64,000 bases of DNA from Chryseobacterium joostei (GCF_003815775.1 NZ_CP033926.1:434001-498000); one strand, 5' to 3'; counted from the first letter of the stretch, positions 18,352-28,719 are shown. Numbers and translations are program-made. Notes: generated from the sequence alone by a model not told the origin.

Positions 18352-20955
18352 TTAGCTTCTTAAGTCTTCAAGGAACTGTTCCAAAGAATGAAGATCACTG
18401 ATGATAACTTCTCTAGCTTTAGCTCCATTAAATCCGCCTACGATACCGCTTGCTTCCAGCTGATCCATGATTCTTCCTGCTCTGTTGTATCCTAACTTAA
18501 GCTGTCTCTGAAGCATTGAAGTGGAACCTTGTTGGGTAGAAACAATAATTCTTGCAGCCTCTTCAAATAAGGCATCCTTTTCATTTGGATCGAATGCTCC
18601 TACAGTACTTGTAGAATCTTCAGAAACGTATTCAGGAAGAAGGAATGCAGACGCATATCCTTTTTGTTCACCAATGAATTCTGCAAGTCTTTCAACTTCC
18701 GGAGTGTCTACGAAGGCACACTGAAGTCTAAGGATTTCATTACCGTTGAAATAAAGCATATCTCCTTTACCAATCAGCTGATCTGCTCCCGGAGAGTCAA
18801 GGATTGTTCTTGAATCCACACTGGAGATTACTCTGAAGGCAGCTCTTGCTGGGAAGTTGGCTTTAATCATACCTGTGATTACATTTACAGACGGTCTTTG
18901 GGTAGCAACAATTAAGTGAATTCCTACTGCTCTTGCAAGCTGTGCTAATCTGGCAATAGGTAATTCAACCTCTTTACCTGCTGTCATGATCAAATCTGCG
19001 AACTCATCTACTACCAAAACTATATAAGGTAAGAAACGGTGTCCATTTTCAGGATTTAGCTTTCTTTCGGTAAACTTTTTATTGTATTCCTTTAAGTTTT
19101 TACAGAAAGCATTTTTAAGAAGATCATATCTAGTGTCCATTTCAATACATAAAGAATTCAGGGTATTGATTACTTTATTGGTATCTGTAATGATGGCTTC
19201 TTCTGCATCCGGTAACTTCGCTAAATAGTGTCTTTCTATTTTTGAATATAAAGAAAGCTCCACTTTTTTAGGATCTACCATTACGAATTTCAGTTCGCTT
19301 GGATGTTTCTTGTAGAGTAGGGAAGTAAGGATGGCGTTAATCCCTACAGATTTACCTTGTCCTGTTGCCCCTGCCATCAATAAGTGAGGCATTTTTGAAA
19401 GGTCGGCCATGAAGATTTCGTTGGAAATTGTTTTTCCGAAAACTACAGGAAGATCCATATCCGTATTTTGGAACTTTTGAGAAGCAATCACAGAACGCAT
19501 GGAAACCATGGTAGGATTTTTTCTTGGTACCTCAATCCCGATTGTTCCTTTTCCTGGCATTGGGGCAATAATTCTGATCCCTAAAGCAGAAAGATTCAAT
19601 GCGATGTCATCCTGAAGCTTTTTAATAGCAGATACTCTGATCCCTGCTTCCGGTACAATTTCATATAGCGTAACTGTCGGCCCAATCGTTGCCTTAATCT
19701 CTGAAATTCCTACGTTGAAGTTCTTTAAAAGTCCAACGATTTTATTTTTATTTTCTTCTAATTCTTCCTGATTGATGGAAATTTCTTCACTACCATAGTC
19801 TTTCAAGAGATCAACCGGCGGCATGTGGAAATTAGCCAAATCCAATTTGTGGTCATACAAACCATGTTTTTCTACCAACTCCTGAGATTTTCTGTCAGAA
19901 TCATCTAGGACATCAACTACCTGTGCAACTTCCACATTGAACTTGATGTTTTCCTGTGCAGGGGTTGCAGGAGAAACCGGAATAACCGGAGCAACTGGAG
20001 CTGGTGTAGAAGGTCTGATATCAAATGCTTCCTCCGGAGTGGAAACAGGAACAACAGGTTTAGTTGAAAGATTCAGACTTACAGGCTGAGATACTTCTTT
20101 CGGTTCATTATCAAAGGAAGTATGATTAGGTGTGGTAATGGTTTCTATATTTGTAGAAACGGGAACTTCAGAAAATCCTTTTGAGGTATTTATAGGCTCC
20201 TGCTGTTTAGCTTTATTGATAGAATTACTGGAAACAGGATTTGGAATGTCACTTACCGTAACATTGGACGCTGTCGTTTCCTCATTTTCAACTTCGCCTG
20301 TTTCTTCTTTTAATTCTTCATCTGCTTCAAAATCTTCATCAGAATCTGGCATCATAGATTTTACTCTTCCAATCGTATTTTCATTGATCTTATTCAGTTT
20401 TGCCTTAACGGAGCTTGGGCGAAGATTAAACTCAAGGATGAAGTATAAAAGAATGCTTGCTGCTAATACCGTCCATAAACCTACTGTACCGATAATTGAA
20501 TTAAGATAGTCCATGATCTGAAATCCATAGACACCCCCTAAAACCCCTTGTCCCTTAGTAAGCGCTCCCATAAAAATAGGAAGCCAGCAAATAAAAAATA
20601 AAGAATGACCAATAGTCTTCCAAGGTTTGAATGTTTTCTTTTTAAGGATCAGGGTTCCGACAACCAGAAACAGGAATGCAATAATAAATGAAGCAATCCC
20701 AATACTTTCAAATATGAAAATATTCCCCAGCCAGTCTCCTGCCTTACCAAATATATTTGAAGATTTTATACTCTTGTCAAGCATGGTTCCTGCCTGGCTT
20801 TGGTCTGCTTTCCAGTTCATTAAATAAGAGATGAATGACAAAGTGAGAACAGCGGAAAATAGTATAAAGGTAAGCCCGAAGAAAATGCGTGGCTTAGATA
20901 AAATTCTGCCTTTTTCGGGCGATTCAGTCGGTTTTTTTTGTGTCTTTTTATCCAT
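18352..20955 (-). CDS. ftsK: DNA translocase FtsK/SpoIIIE
   Basis: 867 residues. Four N-terminal membrane segments (about 25-175) are followed by a low-complexity Ser/Thr/Pro/Glu linker (about 200-340), the alpha and RecA-like motor domains with Walker A AGATGQGKSVG (near residue 530) and Walker B FLPYIVLVVDEFADL, and a C-terminal gamma winged helix (LQRQLKLGYNRAGRIMDQLEASGIV). It pumps chromosome ends to the septum and activates XerCD at dif. The linker is shorter than in Escherichia coli but normal for Bacteroidota. Confidence 0.97.
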   Translation of the reverse strand: MDKKTQKKPTESPEKGRILSKPRIFFGLTFILFSAVLTLSFISYLMNWKADQSQAGTMLDKSIKSSNIFGKAGDWLGNIFIFESIGIASFIIAFLFLVVGTLILKKKTFKPWKTIGHSLFFICWLPIFMGALTKGQGVLGGVYGFQIMDYLNSIIGTVGLWTVLAASILLYFILEFNLRPSSVKAKLNKINENTIGRVKSMMPDSDEDFEADEELKEETGEVENEETTASNVTVSDIPNPVSSNSINKAKQQEPINTSKGFSEVPVSTNIETITTPNHTSFDNEPKEVSQPVSLNLSTKPVVPVSTPEEAFDIRPSTPAPVAPVIPVSPATPAQENIKFNVEVAQVVDVLDDSDRKSQELVEKHGLYDHKLDLANFHMPPVDLLKDYGSEEISINQEELEENKNKIVGLLKNFNVGISEIKATIGPTVTLYEIVPEAGIRVSAIKKLQDDIALNLSALGIRIIAPMPGKGTIGIEVPRKNPTMVSMRSVIASQKFQNTDMDLPVVFGKTISNEIFMADLSKMPHLLMAGATGQGKSVGINAILTSLLYKKHPSELKFVMVDPKKVELSLYSKIERHYLAKLPDAEEAIITDTNKVINTLNSLCIEMDTRYDLLKNAFCKNLKEYNKKFTERKLNPENGHRFLPYIVLVVDEFADLIMTAGKEVELPIARLAQLARAVGIHLIVATQRPSVNVITGMIKANFPARAAFRVISSVDSRTILDSPGADQLIGKGDMLYFNGNEILRLQCAFVDTPEVERLAEFIGEQKGYASAFLLPEYVSEDSTSTVGAFDPNEKDALFEEAARIIVSTQQGSTSMLQRQLKLGYNRAGRIMDQLEASGIVGGFNGAKAREVIISDLHSLEQFLEDLRS

Positions 20956-21340
20956 AATATCAATGTGGCAAATTTAACGTTTTTTCAATACCAAAAAGAA
21001 TCTTTTTTTCTCCAAAAAACATTTTGTAATGCCCGCTTTTTACTACGATTATTTAAAATTGATTAAAAAATATTTTCTATTATAATATTGGCTGAAATAA
21101 AAATAAGGTTATTTTTTTTGTTTATCCAAATACAGACCTGTTAAATTATATTAATTGACTTTATTTTTACTGGATAATTCTTCAAAGAACAGGCTTCATA
21201 TTGATATAAAGCGACGAAAATGAAAAAAAATCAATAATTAAAAAATAAAAGTTAATATTATAAAATAGAGGCCTGTTTTTTTTGTTGGCAATTTAAAAGG
21301 TGTTTAATTTAAAATATGTATAATATTTTCAACTAGATGA
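20956..21340. other. AT-rich intergenic region without a gene
   Basis: No supported gene. Two arms, AACAGGCTTC (21188-21197) and GAGGCCTGTT (21268-21277, followed by eight T), are complementary with a long loop and could be a split terminator. The rest is AT-rich DNA upstream of ftsK. Confidence 0.4.
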
Positions 21341-21526
21341 CCACTTTTTAATACCAATGGGGAAATTCCCGGACAAAACAGGTTTATCACGGGATCAGAT
21401 ACAACAAATACTCCGTGAGTATTGGTGCTGGAGCCTGCGGATAAAGGACTTATTCTTCCGAAAATTGCAGCTCCTCATGCATATGTGAAAAATCCATACC
21501 CCGGTATGACTGCTATGATACGGTAA
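21341..21526 (+). pseudogene. Remnant of a surface/structural protein gene
   Basis: An open frame reads NGEIPGQNRFITGSDTTNTP, then a TGA (21416-21418), then VLVLEPADKGLILPKIA and NPYPGMTAMI before a stop. The phrase LEPADKGLILPKI...KNPYPGM resembles the N-terminal region of large Bacteroidota secreted proteins. There is no start, one internal stop and no downstream continuation, so this is a decayed fragment. Confidence 0.5.
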
Positions 21527-21597
21527 GTAAGAGCATGGTTATATTTAAGCATTAAAATGGAGCTATTGGAAATAATATATTAGTCAATGATTAATAA

Positions 21598-21633
21598 TAA
21601 GAACCGGAATATCTTATTTCGGTTCTTATTTTA
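21598..21633. terminator. Hairpin with T-rich tail
   Basis: TAAGAACCGGAAT pairs with ATTTCGGTTCTTA, followed by TTTTACCC. No intact gene ends here; it may have belonged to the decayed gene just upstream. Confidence 0.6.
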
Positions 21634-21712
21634 CCCTTTGATGAGCTTTTTTTGACTAGTTCAAATGTAAAGAGTAGTCGTGTTAATAATTTTGTACTAT
21701 AAAATTGAGTCA

Positions 21713-21787
21713 ATGAAAAATTTATTAAAAAGCATTTTGACTGGATGTCTGGCTTTACTATCACTGTAATCATTTGCTTATAAGTGA
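21713..21787 (+). pseudogene. Orphan signal-peptide remnant
   Basis: ATG at 21713 opens a typical signal peptide, MKNLLKSILTGCLALLSL, then hits TAA (21767-21769). The same frame continues SFAYK to a second stop. A TAATTTTG box lies at 21687-21694. It looks like a secreted-protein gene reduced to its first codons. Confidence 0.45.
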
Positions 21788-21986
21788 ATTATTTTGTTTG
21801 TGGAATTCTAAGATATAGAAGTCTTCAATCGTGGGAATAGGTATTATGAATTCATATTTTTTCGATATTAAATATTGAATTTTTCCCAATAACTTCAATA
21901 TTATTAAGAACGATTCAAAATAAGCTAAACAGGCTTCAAAATGACAAAAAACAGCTTTTTTTCAGCACTTTATAGTTTATCATCCT

Positions 21987-21994
21987 TATTTTTG
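21987..21994 (+). promoter_or_regulatory. Candidate -7 box TATTTTTG for the cytochrome c biogenesis gene
   Basis: Matches TAnnTTTG, 21 bp before the start codon at 22016, which leaves a very short leader. No TTG at the usual upstream spacing. Confidence 0.45.
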
Positions 21995-22015
21995 CATGTC
22001 AAGTACATATAAATC

Positions 22016-25000
22016 ATGAAGAAGCTCCAAGATATTCTTATCTCAACCAGGACAATGGCTGTATTGTTACTGGTGTACGCATTTGCGATGGCCTATGCAA
22101 CGTTCTTAGAAAACGACTACGGAACTCCTACAGCAAAAGCATTAATTTATGAGGCAAAATGGTTTGAACTGATTATGGTTCTGCTTATTCTGAACTTCAT
22201 TGGCAATATCGGAAGATATAGGCTTTGGAAAAGGGAGAAGTGGCCGGTTTTGGTTTTTCACCTTGCCTTTATATTCATTTTTATTGGTGGTGCTATCACA
22301 AGATACATTAGTTTCGAAGGTACCATGCACATTAGAGAAGGGGAAACATCCAACGAAATTGTAACGGATAAAAACTTTCTTAAAATTCAGATCGAGGAAA
22401 AGGGTGATGTCCTTAACTATAAGGATATTCCTTATTTGATGTCTCCACTGCACAAGGACTTAAGTGCAACTTATGATTTCCACGGGAAAGAAGTAAAGAT
22501 TTTTGCCAAGGAATATATTCAGAGAAAAAAAGACAGCTTAGTAGCTGAGCCAAACGGTGCTGAATATCTTCACCTTGTGTCTACGGGAAGTACCGGAAGA
22601 CAAAACATCTACATCAAACCGGGAGAGACAAAATCCATCAACGGAACTTTGGTAACATTCAACAGAGCGATTGAAGGCGCTGTGGAATTCAAAAACGAAG
22701 GTGGTAAATTATTCATCAAGACTCCTGTGGATGCAAGCTTTATGACGATGGCTACTCAGGCTACCGGAAGTACAGTAAAGAATGAATTCCAGCCCTTAGC
22801 ATTGAGAAGTTTATATACAATCAATGAATTAAAACTGGTAGTACCTGAAGGCCTTAAAAAAGGAAGACTGATGGCTATTGAGGGAGACAGAAAGAAAGAT
22901 GCCAATGTTCCTGATATGCTTCAGATTGAGCTGCAAGGACCAAAAACAAAACGATTAGTTGATCTTTCTGTTGAAAAAGGAAATCCAAATGCTTATAAGC
23001 AGATTACAATGGATGGATTAAACATCATGGTTGGATTCGGACCTAAAGTTTACAATACTCCTTTCGCATTAAAATTAGATGACTTCGTGATGGAGACTTA
23101 TCCGGGAAGTTCATCTCCGAGTGCTTATGAAAGCCACGTTAAAATCATTGATGGAGGAAAAGAAACTCCTTATAAAATTTATATGAACCACGTTCTAAAC
23201 CATAGTGGATACCGTTTCTTCCAGTCAAGTTTTGATCCGGATAGAATGGGAACAGTACTTTCTGTAAACCACGACTTCTGGGGAACTTTGATTTCATACA
23301 TTGGGTATGGTCTTTTATTCTTAGGAATGTTTGTTATTTTCTTCTGGAAAGGAACTCACTTCTGGAAACTAAACAAAATGCTGGTAGATGCTAATAAAAA
23401 GAAAACTGCAGCAGTATTATTGGTGCTTTTAAGCTTAGGTTTAAATGCACAGAAAATAGAAACACATGGTACTACTGATGGAAGCAGAGAACATGTACAT
23501 GTAGAAGGCGATGGGCATAGCCATGCTCCGGCTCCGAATGTTCAACCACTTGATGGTGCTGCTCCAAAGCAGAATTCATTGGCTACTCCAATGGGGAAAA
23601 TGAGATCAATTACTCCCGACGAAATTATTGCAAGAAACAAAATCAGTAAAGAACATGCTGATAAATTCGGGTATCTTTTAGTTCAGAACTTCGAGGGCCG
23701 AATTATTCCGATGAATACGCAGGCTTTAGAGGTTTTAAGAAAACTTTACAAGCATGATAGCTTCAAGGGAACAGACGGAAAATCCCTGACAGCTAACCAA
23801 TGGTTCCTTTCTATCAATACAGATACACCAAGCTGGACAATGGTTCCAATGATTAAAGTTGGACCAAAAGGAGGTGATGAACTAAAGAATAAAACAAAAG
23901 CTGATGAAGATGGGTACACGTCACTAATGAATCTTTTCCCTGCGGATGCAAATGGAAACCTGACGTATATCTTAGATCATGATTATAATGTTGCTTTCCG
24001 TAAAAAACCGGCTGAGCAGACCAACTATGATAAAGAAGTAATTGCTGTAAACGAAAGAGTACAGATCTTCAACGAGTTCTTTAGCGGTCAGTTTATGAGA
24101 ATTGTTCCTGTAAAGAATGACGCCAACCACACATGGCATTCTTGGCTGGATCAGAAATTTGAACCGGACATGGAGTCTCAGCAGGTAATGGGACCTTATT
24201 TTGCTGAAGCACTTACTGCTCAGAAAACAGGAAGCTGGAACAAAGCAGATGCAGAGTTAGCCAAGCTTTCAGACTATCAGCAGAAATGGGGTAAAGCTGT
24301 GGTTCCTGCAAAATCTAAAGTTGATCTTGAGGTTTTCATGAATAAAGCGGATATTAACTTCAAATTATTGATTTTCTATACAATTATTGGAAGTCTTCTT
24401 TTAATTCTAGGTTTTGTTGAGTTATTCAAGCCTAATAAAAGTTTAAACAAAGCGATTAAAGTAATTATTGGTATTGGTTCTATAGGATATGTATGCCACT
24501 TTCTGGGTCTTGTAGCAAGATGGTATATTTCAGGACATGCACCTTGGAGTAATGGATACGAAGCGATTATCTTCATCTCATGGGTAGGTATTTCAGCAGG
24601 TTTTGCTTTGTATAGAAATTCAAATGCGTTGATTCCTGCATCAGGATTTATGGTAGCAGTTATCATGATGGGATTTGCGCACGGAGGTTCAGCACTTGAT
24701 CCACAGATTACACCACTTGTTCCGGTATTGAAATCTTACTGGTTAATTGTTCACGTAGCAATTATTACATCAAGTTATGGTTTCTTTGCCCTGTCCATGA
24801 TTATTGCTGTTCTATCCTTGGTATTCTATATTATTTCAAAGAAAGAAACCTATAAAATTCACCATGATACTACATTAAAGGAATTGGTAATTGTTTCTGA
24901 AATGTCATTAACAATTGGTCTTTTTGCTTTAACAGTAGGAAACTTCTTAGGAGGAATCTGGGCCAACGAATCTTGGGGAAGATATTGGAGCTGGGATCCA

Positions 25001-25285
25001 AAAGAAACTTGGGCATTCATCTCTATTATGGTATACGCTTTTGTATTGCACATGAGATTAGTACCTGGGTTGAGAAGCAGATGGGCATTCCATGTAGCAA
25101 CTATGTTTGCATTCTGCTCAATGGTAATGACTTACTTTGGAGTAAATTATTATCTAAGCGGACTTCACTCTTATGCTGCAGGTGATCCGGTTCCGGTTCC
25201 GGCTTGGGTATACATCGGAATTGCAACAATGATTGCTTTATCAGCTGTATCTTATTTCAAGTTTAAAAAATTAACGAAGAAATAA
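22016..25285 (+). CDS. Fused ResB/CcsA cytochrome c biogenesis protein (CcsBA type)
   Basis: 1089 residues. The N-terminal ResB-like half has membrane segments at about 10-35, 50-70 and 75-95 with a long periplasmic domain. The C-terminal CcsA half has several membrane helices with HFLGLVARWYISGHAPWSNGYEA and the tryptophan-rich haem-handling motif WGRYWSWDPKETW near residue 990. Such fusions form the System II haem-export and ligation machine that attaches haem to apocytochrome c in the periplasm. A His-rich stretch with HVHVEGDGHSHAPAP near residue 500 is unusual and may bind metal. The gene is monocistronic with a strong terminator. Confidence 0.93.
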   Translation: MKKLQDILISTRTMAVLLLVYAFAMAYATFLENDYGTPTAKALIYEAKWFELIMVLLILNFIGNIGRYRLWKREKWPVLVFHLAFIFIFIGGAITRYISFEGTMHIREGETSNEIVTDKNFLKIQIEEKGDVLNYKDIPYLMSPLHKDLSATYDFHGKEVKIFAKEYIQRKKDSLVAEPNGAEYLHLVSTGSTGRQNIYIKPGETKSINGTLVTFNRAIEGAVEFKNEGGKLFIKTPVDASFMTMATQATGSTVKNEFQPLALRSLYTINELKLVVPEGLKKGRLMAIEGDRKKDANVPDMLQIELQGPKTKRLVDLSVEKGNPNAYKQITMDGLNIMVGFGPKVYNTPFALKLDDFVMETYPGSSSPSAYESHVKIIDGGKETPYKIYMNHVLNHSGYRFFQSSFDPDRMGTVLSVNHDFWGTLISYIGYGLLFLGMFVIFFWKGTHFWKLNKMLVDANKKKTAAVLLVLLSLGLNAQKIETHGTTDGSREHVHVEGDGHSHAPAPNVQPLDGAAPKQNSLATPMGKMRSITPDEIIARNKISKEHADKFGYLLVQNFEGRIIPMNTQALEVLRKLYKHDSFKGTDGKSLTANQWFLSINTDTPSWTMVPMIKVGPKGGDELKNKTKADEDGYTSLMNLFPADANGNLTYILDHDYNVAFRKKPAEQTNYDKEVIAVNERVQIFNEFFSGQFMRIVPVKNDANHTWHSWLDQKFEPDMESQQVMGPYFAEALTAQKTGSWNKADAELAKLSDYQQKWGKAVVPAKSKVDLEVFMNKADINFKLLIFYTIIGSLLLILGFVELFKPNKSLNKAIKVIIGIGSIGYVCHFLGLVARWYISGHAPWSNGYEAIIFISWVGISAGFALYRNSNALIPASGFMVAVIMMGFAHGGSALDPQITPLVPVLKSYWLIVHVAIITSSYGFFALSMIIAVLSLVFYIISKKETYKIHHDTTLKELVIVSEMSLTIGLFALTVGNFLGGIWANESWGRYWSWDPKETWAFISIMVYAFVLHMRLVPGLRSRWAFHVATMFAFCSMVMTYFGVNYYLSGLHSYAAGDPVPVPAWVYIGIATMIALSAVSYFKFKKLTKK

Positions 25286-25306
25286 AACGTTAAACATATA
25301 ATTTAA

Positions 25307-25339
25307 AATCCTGGAATTTATTTTCCGGGTTTTTTTTTT
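25307..25339 (+). terminator. Terminator after the ResB/CcsA gene
   Basis: CCTGGAA pairs with TTCCGGG over TTTATT, followed by eleven T. Confidence 0.85.
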
Positions 25340-25446
25340 GCTTTCCTCTGAAATCCAGCCTCTTTAAAAAATCATAATTTATGATTCAAAATCCAAAAAA
25401 TACTTATATCTTTATGATATCAAAATAATATCAAATTAAAAATTAC

Positions 25447-26319
25447 ATGTATATGGAAAAAATCTTAAAACCTATGTCTGGCTATTTAACATTAGTGATT
25501 TGTCTCGTTTTGTTTGTAGCTGCTATTTACTTTTTTGTAAGTGGAGTAGACCAGAGTCTTACTTTCGTTATTTTAGCAATGCTTTGCTTCCTTGTTTCCT
25601 GCTTTTTCCTAAAAGGTCTAATGATTATCCAACCCAATCATTCGAGAGTATTGAACTTCTTTGGGAAATATGTAGGAACTGTAAAAGATAACGGACTGTT
25701 TTTCATTAATCCTTTGTATTCATCTCAGAAAATGTCATTACGTTCTGAAAACTTACAAGGGCAGACTTTAAAGGTGAATGATAAAATGGGTAATCCTATC
25801 GAAATTGCAGTGGTAATGGTATGGAAAGTAGGAGATACCTACAAAGCGGCTTTCGATGTAGAACGCTACTCTGACTTTGTAAGAATGCAAAGTGAAGCTG
25901 CTGTACGTCATTTGGCAATGAGTTTTCCTTATGATAACTTAGAAGACGATCATGCACCAATCACTTTGAGAGAGGGCGGGGACAAGATCAATTCTATTTT
26001 AGAACAGGAACTTACAGACCGTCTTTCAAAAGCTGGAATTGTTATTCAGGAAGCAAGAATCTCTCACTTGGCCTATGCCTCAGAAATAGCAGGAGCAATG
26101 CTTCAAAGACAACAGGCAACAGCAATTGTAGCAGCAAGAACTAAGATTGTAGAAGGAGCTGTGGGAATGGTAGACCTTGCCTTGAAAAAGCTTTCCGAAG
26201 AAAATATCGTTGAACTGGATGACGAAAGAAAAGCGGCAATGGTAAGCAATCTAATGGTGGTTTTATGTGGAGAAAAAGCGGCAACCCCAATCTTGAATGC
26301 AGGAACTCTGTATAATTAA
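25447..26319 (+). CDS. SPFH/band-7 domain (stomatin-like) membrane protein
   Basis: 290 residues (or 288 from a second ATG two codons on). Two N-terminal membrane segments (about 10-55) are followed by an SPFH domain beginning IQPNHSRVLNFFGKYVGTVKDNG and containing KMGNPIEIAVVMVWKV, then a coiled helical tail with AYASEIAGAMLQRQQATAIVAART. SPFH proteins form membrane microdomain rings. The small Arc-like gene 71 bp downstream is a recurrent partner in other genomes. The exact role is unknown. Confidence 0.9.
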   Translation: MYMEKILKPMSGYLTLVICLVLFVAAIYFFVSGVDQSLTFVILAMLCFLVSCFFLKGLMIIQPNHSRVLNFFGKYVGTVKDNGLFFINPLYSSQKMSLRSENLQGQTLKVNDKMGNPIEIAVVMVWKVGDTYKAAFDVERYSDFVRMQSEAAVRHLAMSFPYDNLEDDHAPITLREGGDKINSILEQELTDRLSKAGIVIQEARISHLAYASEIAGAMLQRQQATAIVAARTKIVEGAVGMVDLALKKLSEENIVELDDERKAAMVSNLMVVLCGEKAATPILNAGTLYN

Positions 26320-26390
26320 AATAATAACTAAAAATTCACGCTTATGAACCTGTAAGCCTGAAAATAAATCTTGCATTAAAAACAAGAACA

Positions 26391-26579
26391 ATGAAATCAG
26401 AAAAAGCTCAAAACACTTCAGAAAATAAAAGCAAAAAGTCTTTTGTCATAAGGATAGATGAGTCTACTTATAAACTTCTTGAAAAGTGGGCAAATGATGA
26501 ATTCAGAAGTGTGAATGGACAGATAGAATACCTGTTGCATCAGAGCCTGGTCAATGCAGGGAGGAAGAAGAATGAATAG
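26391..26579 (+). CDS. Arc-family ribbon-helix-helix protein
   Basis: 62 residues. KKSFVIRIDESTYKLLEKWA followed by NDEFRSVNGQIEYLLHQSL matches the Arc/MetJ fold: a short beta strand for the DNA groove, then two helices. The N-terminus is lysine-rich and disordered. It follows the SPFH gene and is probably co-transcribed with it. It may bind DNA or act as a partner of the SPFH ring. Confidence 0.8.
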   Translation: MKSEKAQNTSENKSKKSFVIRIDESTYKLLEKWANDEFRSVNGQIEYLLHQSLVNAGRKKNE

Positions 26580-26745
26580 TTTAAAAAGAGATAATTTAAG
26601 ATTATAAATGATCTTTTTGGGAAATATATGAGCGAAAAACTATTATTTCTTTCCCTTTTTAAATTACAGAAAATACAAAAAACGTCTGTTTTTTTAGTGG
26701 CTCAATAAAAAAATGACAATTCGGTTACCCTTTTACAAAAAAATG

Positions 26746-26774
26746 AAAGCAGAGAAATTTTCTCTGCTTTTTTA
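26746..26774. terminator. Terminator between convergent genes
   Basis: AAAGCAGAGA pairs with TCTCTGCTTT, followed by TTTT. It touches the stop codon of the small minus-strand gene. Confidence 0.85.
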
Positions 26775-26921
26775 TTTCATACAACTTTGAAGAGTATCTG
26801 CTCCAAAGTAGAATATTACGAGCCAAATCAAGCCTTTAATGGTAAAGAAAGCAAAGCCTGCCCATCCTACACGCTTGAACCACTTTTTAAACTTTGAGTT
26901 ATTTTCTTGTGAATTTTCCAT
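26772..26921 (-). CDS. Small membrane protein, 49 residues
   Basis: Start at 26921, stop at 26772. The sequence has a charged N-terminus, then KKWFKRVGWAGFAFFTIKGL, a membrane helix and GADTLQSCMK. A positive amphipathic start plus one membrane helix is typical of conserved small flavobacterial membrane proteins that I have seen beside unrelated genes. It is supported by a clean frame, a good start and a convergent terminator. Function unknown. The remainder of 26580-27056 has no other gene. Confidence 0.65.
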   Translation of the reverse strand: MENSQENNSKFKKWFKRVGWAGFAFFTIKGLIWLVIFYFGADTLQSCMK

Positions 26922-27004
26922 CGGTGATTGTCAAAAGGATTACCCTACAAAGATAAGCATGTTTATAATTAGTCCAAATAAAAAGCGTATTAAAAATTAA
27001 AGTT

Positions 27005-27034
27005 TTGAGGTTCGCATAATATTTTTATCTTTAG
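27005..27034 (+). promoter_or_regulatory. Candidate promoter of the lysine degradation genes
   Basis: TTG (27005-27007), an 18-bp spacer and TATCTTTA (27026-27033), one base from TAnnTTTG, 23 bp before the start codon. Confidence 0.4.
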
Positions 27035-27056
27035 AGAGAACGAAAAGTAAGATTTT

Positions 27057-28607
27057 ATGTCAAAAAAAGTAAAGGATTTCGGAATCGAAAAAACACTCAA
27101 AAACCTTGGGATTAAAGAAGAGAACAAAGGGACTTCAGTGGGCGGGAAATATTTCGCTTCAGGAAAGGTGATAGAAAGCATTTCTCCTGTGGATGGAAAG
27201 TTGATCGCTAAAGTAAAAACTTCCGGAGAAAGTGATTATGACAAAGTAATTGAAACGGCTCAAAAGGCATTTCAGGAATTCAGGCTGATCCCGGCTCCTA
27301 AAAGAGGAGAGATCGTAAGACAGCTTGGCTTAAAGTTAAGAGAATATAAAGATGATCTTGGTAAACTTGTTTCTTATGAAATGGGTAAATCATTACAAGA
27401 AGGTCTTGGAGAAGTTCAGGAAATGATTGATATCTGCGATTTCGCAGTGGGTCTTTCCAGACAGCTTCAGGGATATACAATGCACTCCGAAAGACCAGGT
27501 CACAGAATGTACGAACAATATCACCCACTTGGAGTGGTTGGAATTATTACAGCTTTCAACTTCCCGGTAGCAGTATGGTCTTGGAACACAGCCTTAGCTT
27601 GGATCTGTGGTAACGTTACCATTTGGAAGCCATCAGAAAAAACTCCACTTTGTGCTATTGCATGCCAGAATATCATGAATGAAGTTTTAAAGGAAAACAA
27701 TCTTTCCGAGGGAATTTCAAGTGTATTGGTAGCAGATCATGAAATAGGACAGAAGCTGGTGGATGATAAAAGAGTTGCCTTAGTATCTTTCACTGGTTCT
27801 ACAAGAGTAGGAAGGATGGTTTCTTCTAAAGTAGCAGAAAGATTCGGAAAATCTATCCTTGAGCTAGGTGGAAACAATGCCATCATCATCACCAAGGAGG
27901 CAGACCTTAACATGTCTATCATTGGAGCGGTTTTCGGAGCTGTAGGAACTGCAGGGCAAAGATGTACATCTACGAGGAGACTAATCATTCATGAAGATGT
28001 TTATGATGAAGTAAAATCAAGATTGGTAAAAGCTTACGGGCAATTAAAAATTGGAAATCCATTGGATGAAGCGAACCACGTAGGACCATTGATCGACGTT
28101 GACGCTGTAAACCAGTACGAAGAATCAATCAAGAAATGTAAAAAAGAAGGGGGAAAATTCGCTGTTGAGGGAGGCGTTTTATCAGGAAAAGAATATGAAT
28201 CAGGTTGCTATGTGAAACCTTGCGTTGCAGAAGTAAAGAACTCTTACCAGATTGTTCAGCATGAAACTTTTGCACCCATCTTATATCTAATCAAATACAA
28301 AACTTTAGAGGAAGCTATTGCTATTCAAAATGATGTTCCACAAGGATTATCTTCTGCAATCATGACTCAGAACCTTAGAGAAGCAGAATTATTCCTTTCT
28401 CATGCAGGGTCAGATTGTGGTATTGCTAACGTAAACATTGGTACTTCAGGTGCTGAAATCGGTGGTGCTTTCGGTGGAGAAAAAGAAACCGGAGGAGGAA
28501 GAGAGTCTGGATCAGACGCTTGGAAATACTATATGAGAAGACAAACCAACACTATAAATTATACAGCACATCTTCCTTTAGCACAAGGAATTAAATTTGA
28601 TTTATAA
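27057..28607 (+). CDS. Aldehyde dehydrogenase, ALDH7-like (piperideine-6-carboxylate/aminoadipate semialdehyde dehydrogenase)
   Basis: 516 residues. The catalytic Cys is in GQRCTSTRR (about residue 303), the general base Glu in ILELGGNNA (about 269) and the NAD-binding strand in [40 protein letters not shown] near the end is typical of antiquitin-type ALDH7 enzymes. With the lysine 6-transaminase downstream it forms the two-step route from lysine through piperideine-6-carboxylate to 2-aminoadipate. The genes are 112 bp apart on one strand. Confidence 0.9.
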   Translation: MSKKVKDFGIEKTLKNLGIKEENKGTSVGGKYFASGKVIESISPVDGKLIAKVKTSGESDYDKVIETAQKAFQEFRLIPAPKRGEIVRQLGLKLREYKDDLGKLVSYEMGKSLQEGLGEVQEMIDICDFAVGLSRQLQGYTMHSERPGHRMYEQYHPLGVVGIITAFNFPVAVWSWNTALAWICGNVTIWKPSEKTPLCAIACQNIMNEVLKENNLSEGISSVLVADHEIGQKLVDDKRVALVSFTGSTRVGRMVSSKVAERFGKSILELGGNNAIIITKEADLNMSIIGAVFGAVGTAGQRCTSTRRLIIHEDVYDEVKSRLVKAYGQLKIGNPLDEANHVGPLIDVDAVNQYEESIKKCKKEGGKFAVEGGVLSGKEYESGCYVKPCVAEVKNSYQIVQHETFAPILYLIKYKTLEEAIAIQNDVPQGLSSAIMTQNLREAELFLSHAGSDCGIANVNIGTSGAEIGGAFGGEKETGGGRESGSDAWKYYMRRQTNTINYTAHLPLAQGIKFDL

Positions 28608-28719
28608 AAGCTTTACTTAAAGCACCCAAAAAACTATAAAACTTAATAACCTGAATGATTGCATGCTCAGCTTTTTGATCATTTAATCATTCGCTTATTA
28701 AATCACACAACAATTTATT

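Noticed and set aside
21591..21773. Minus-strand ORF of 60 codons
   Set aside because: Runs through a terminator hairpin and antisense to the signal-peptide remnant.
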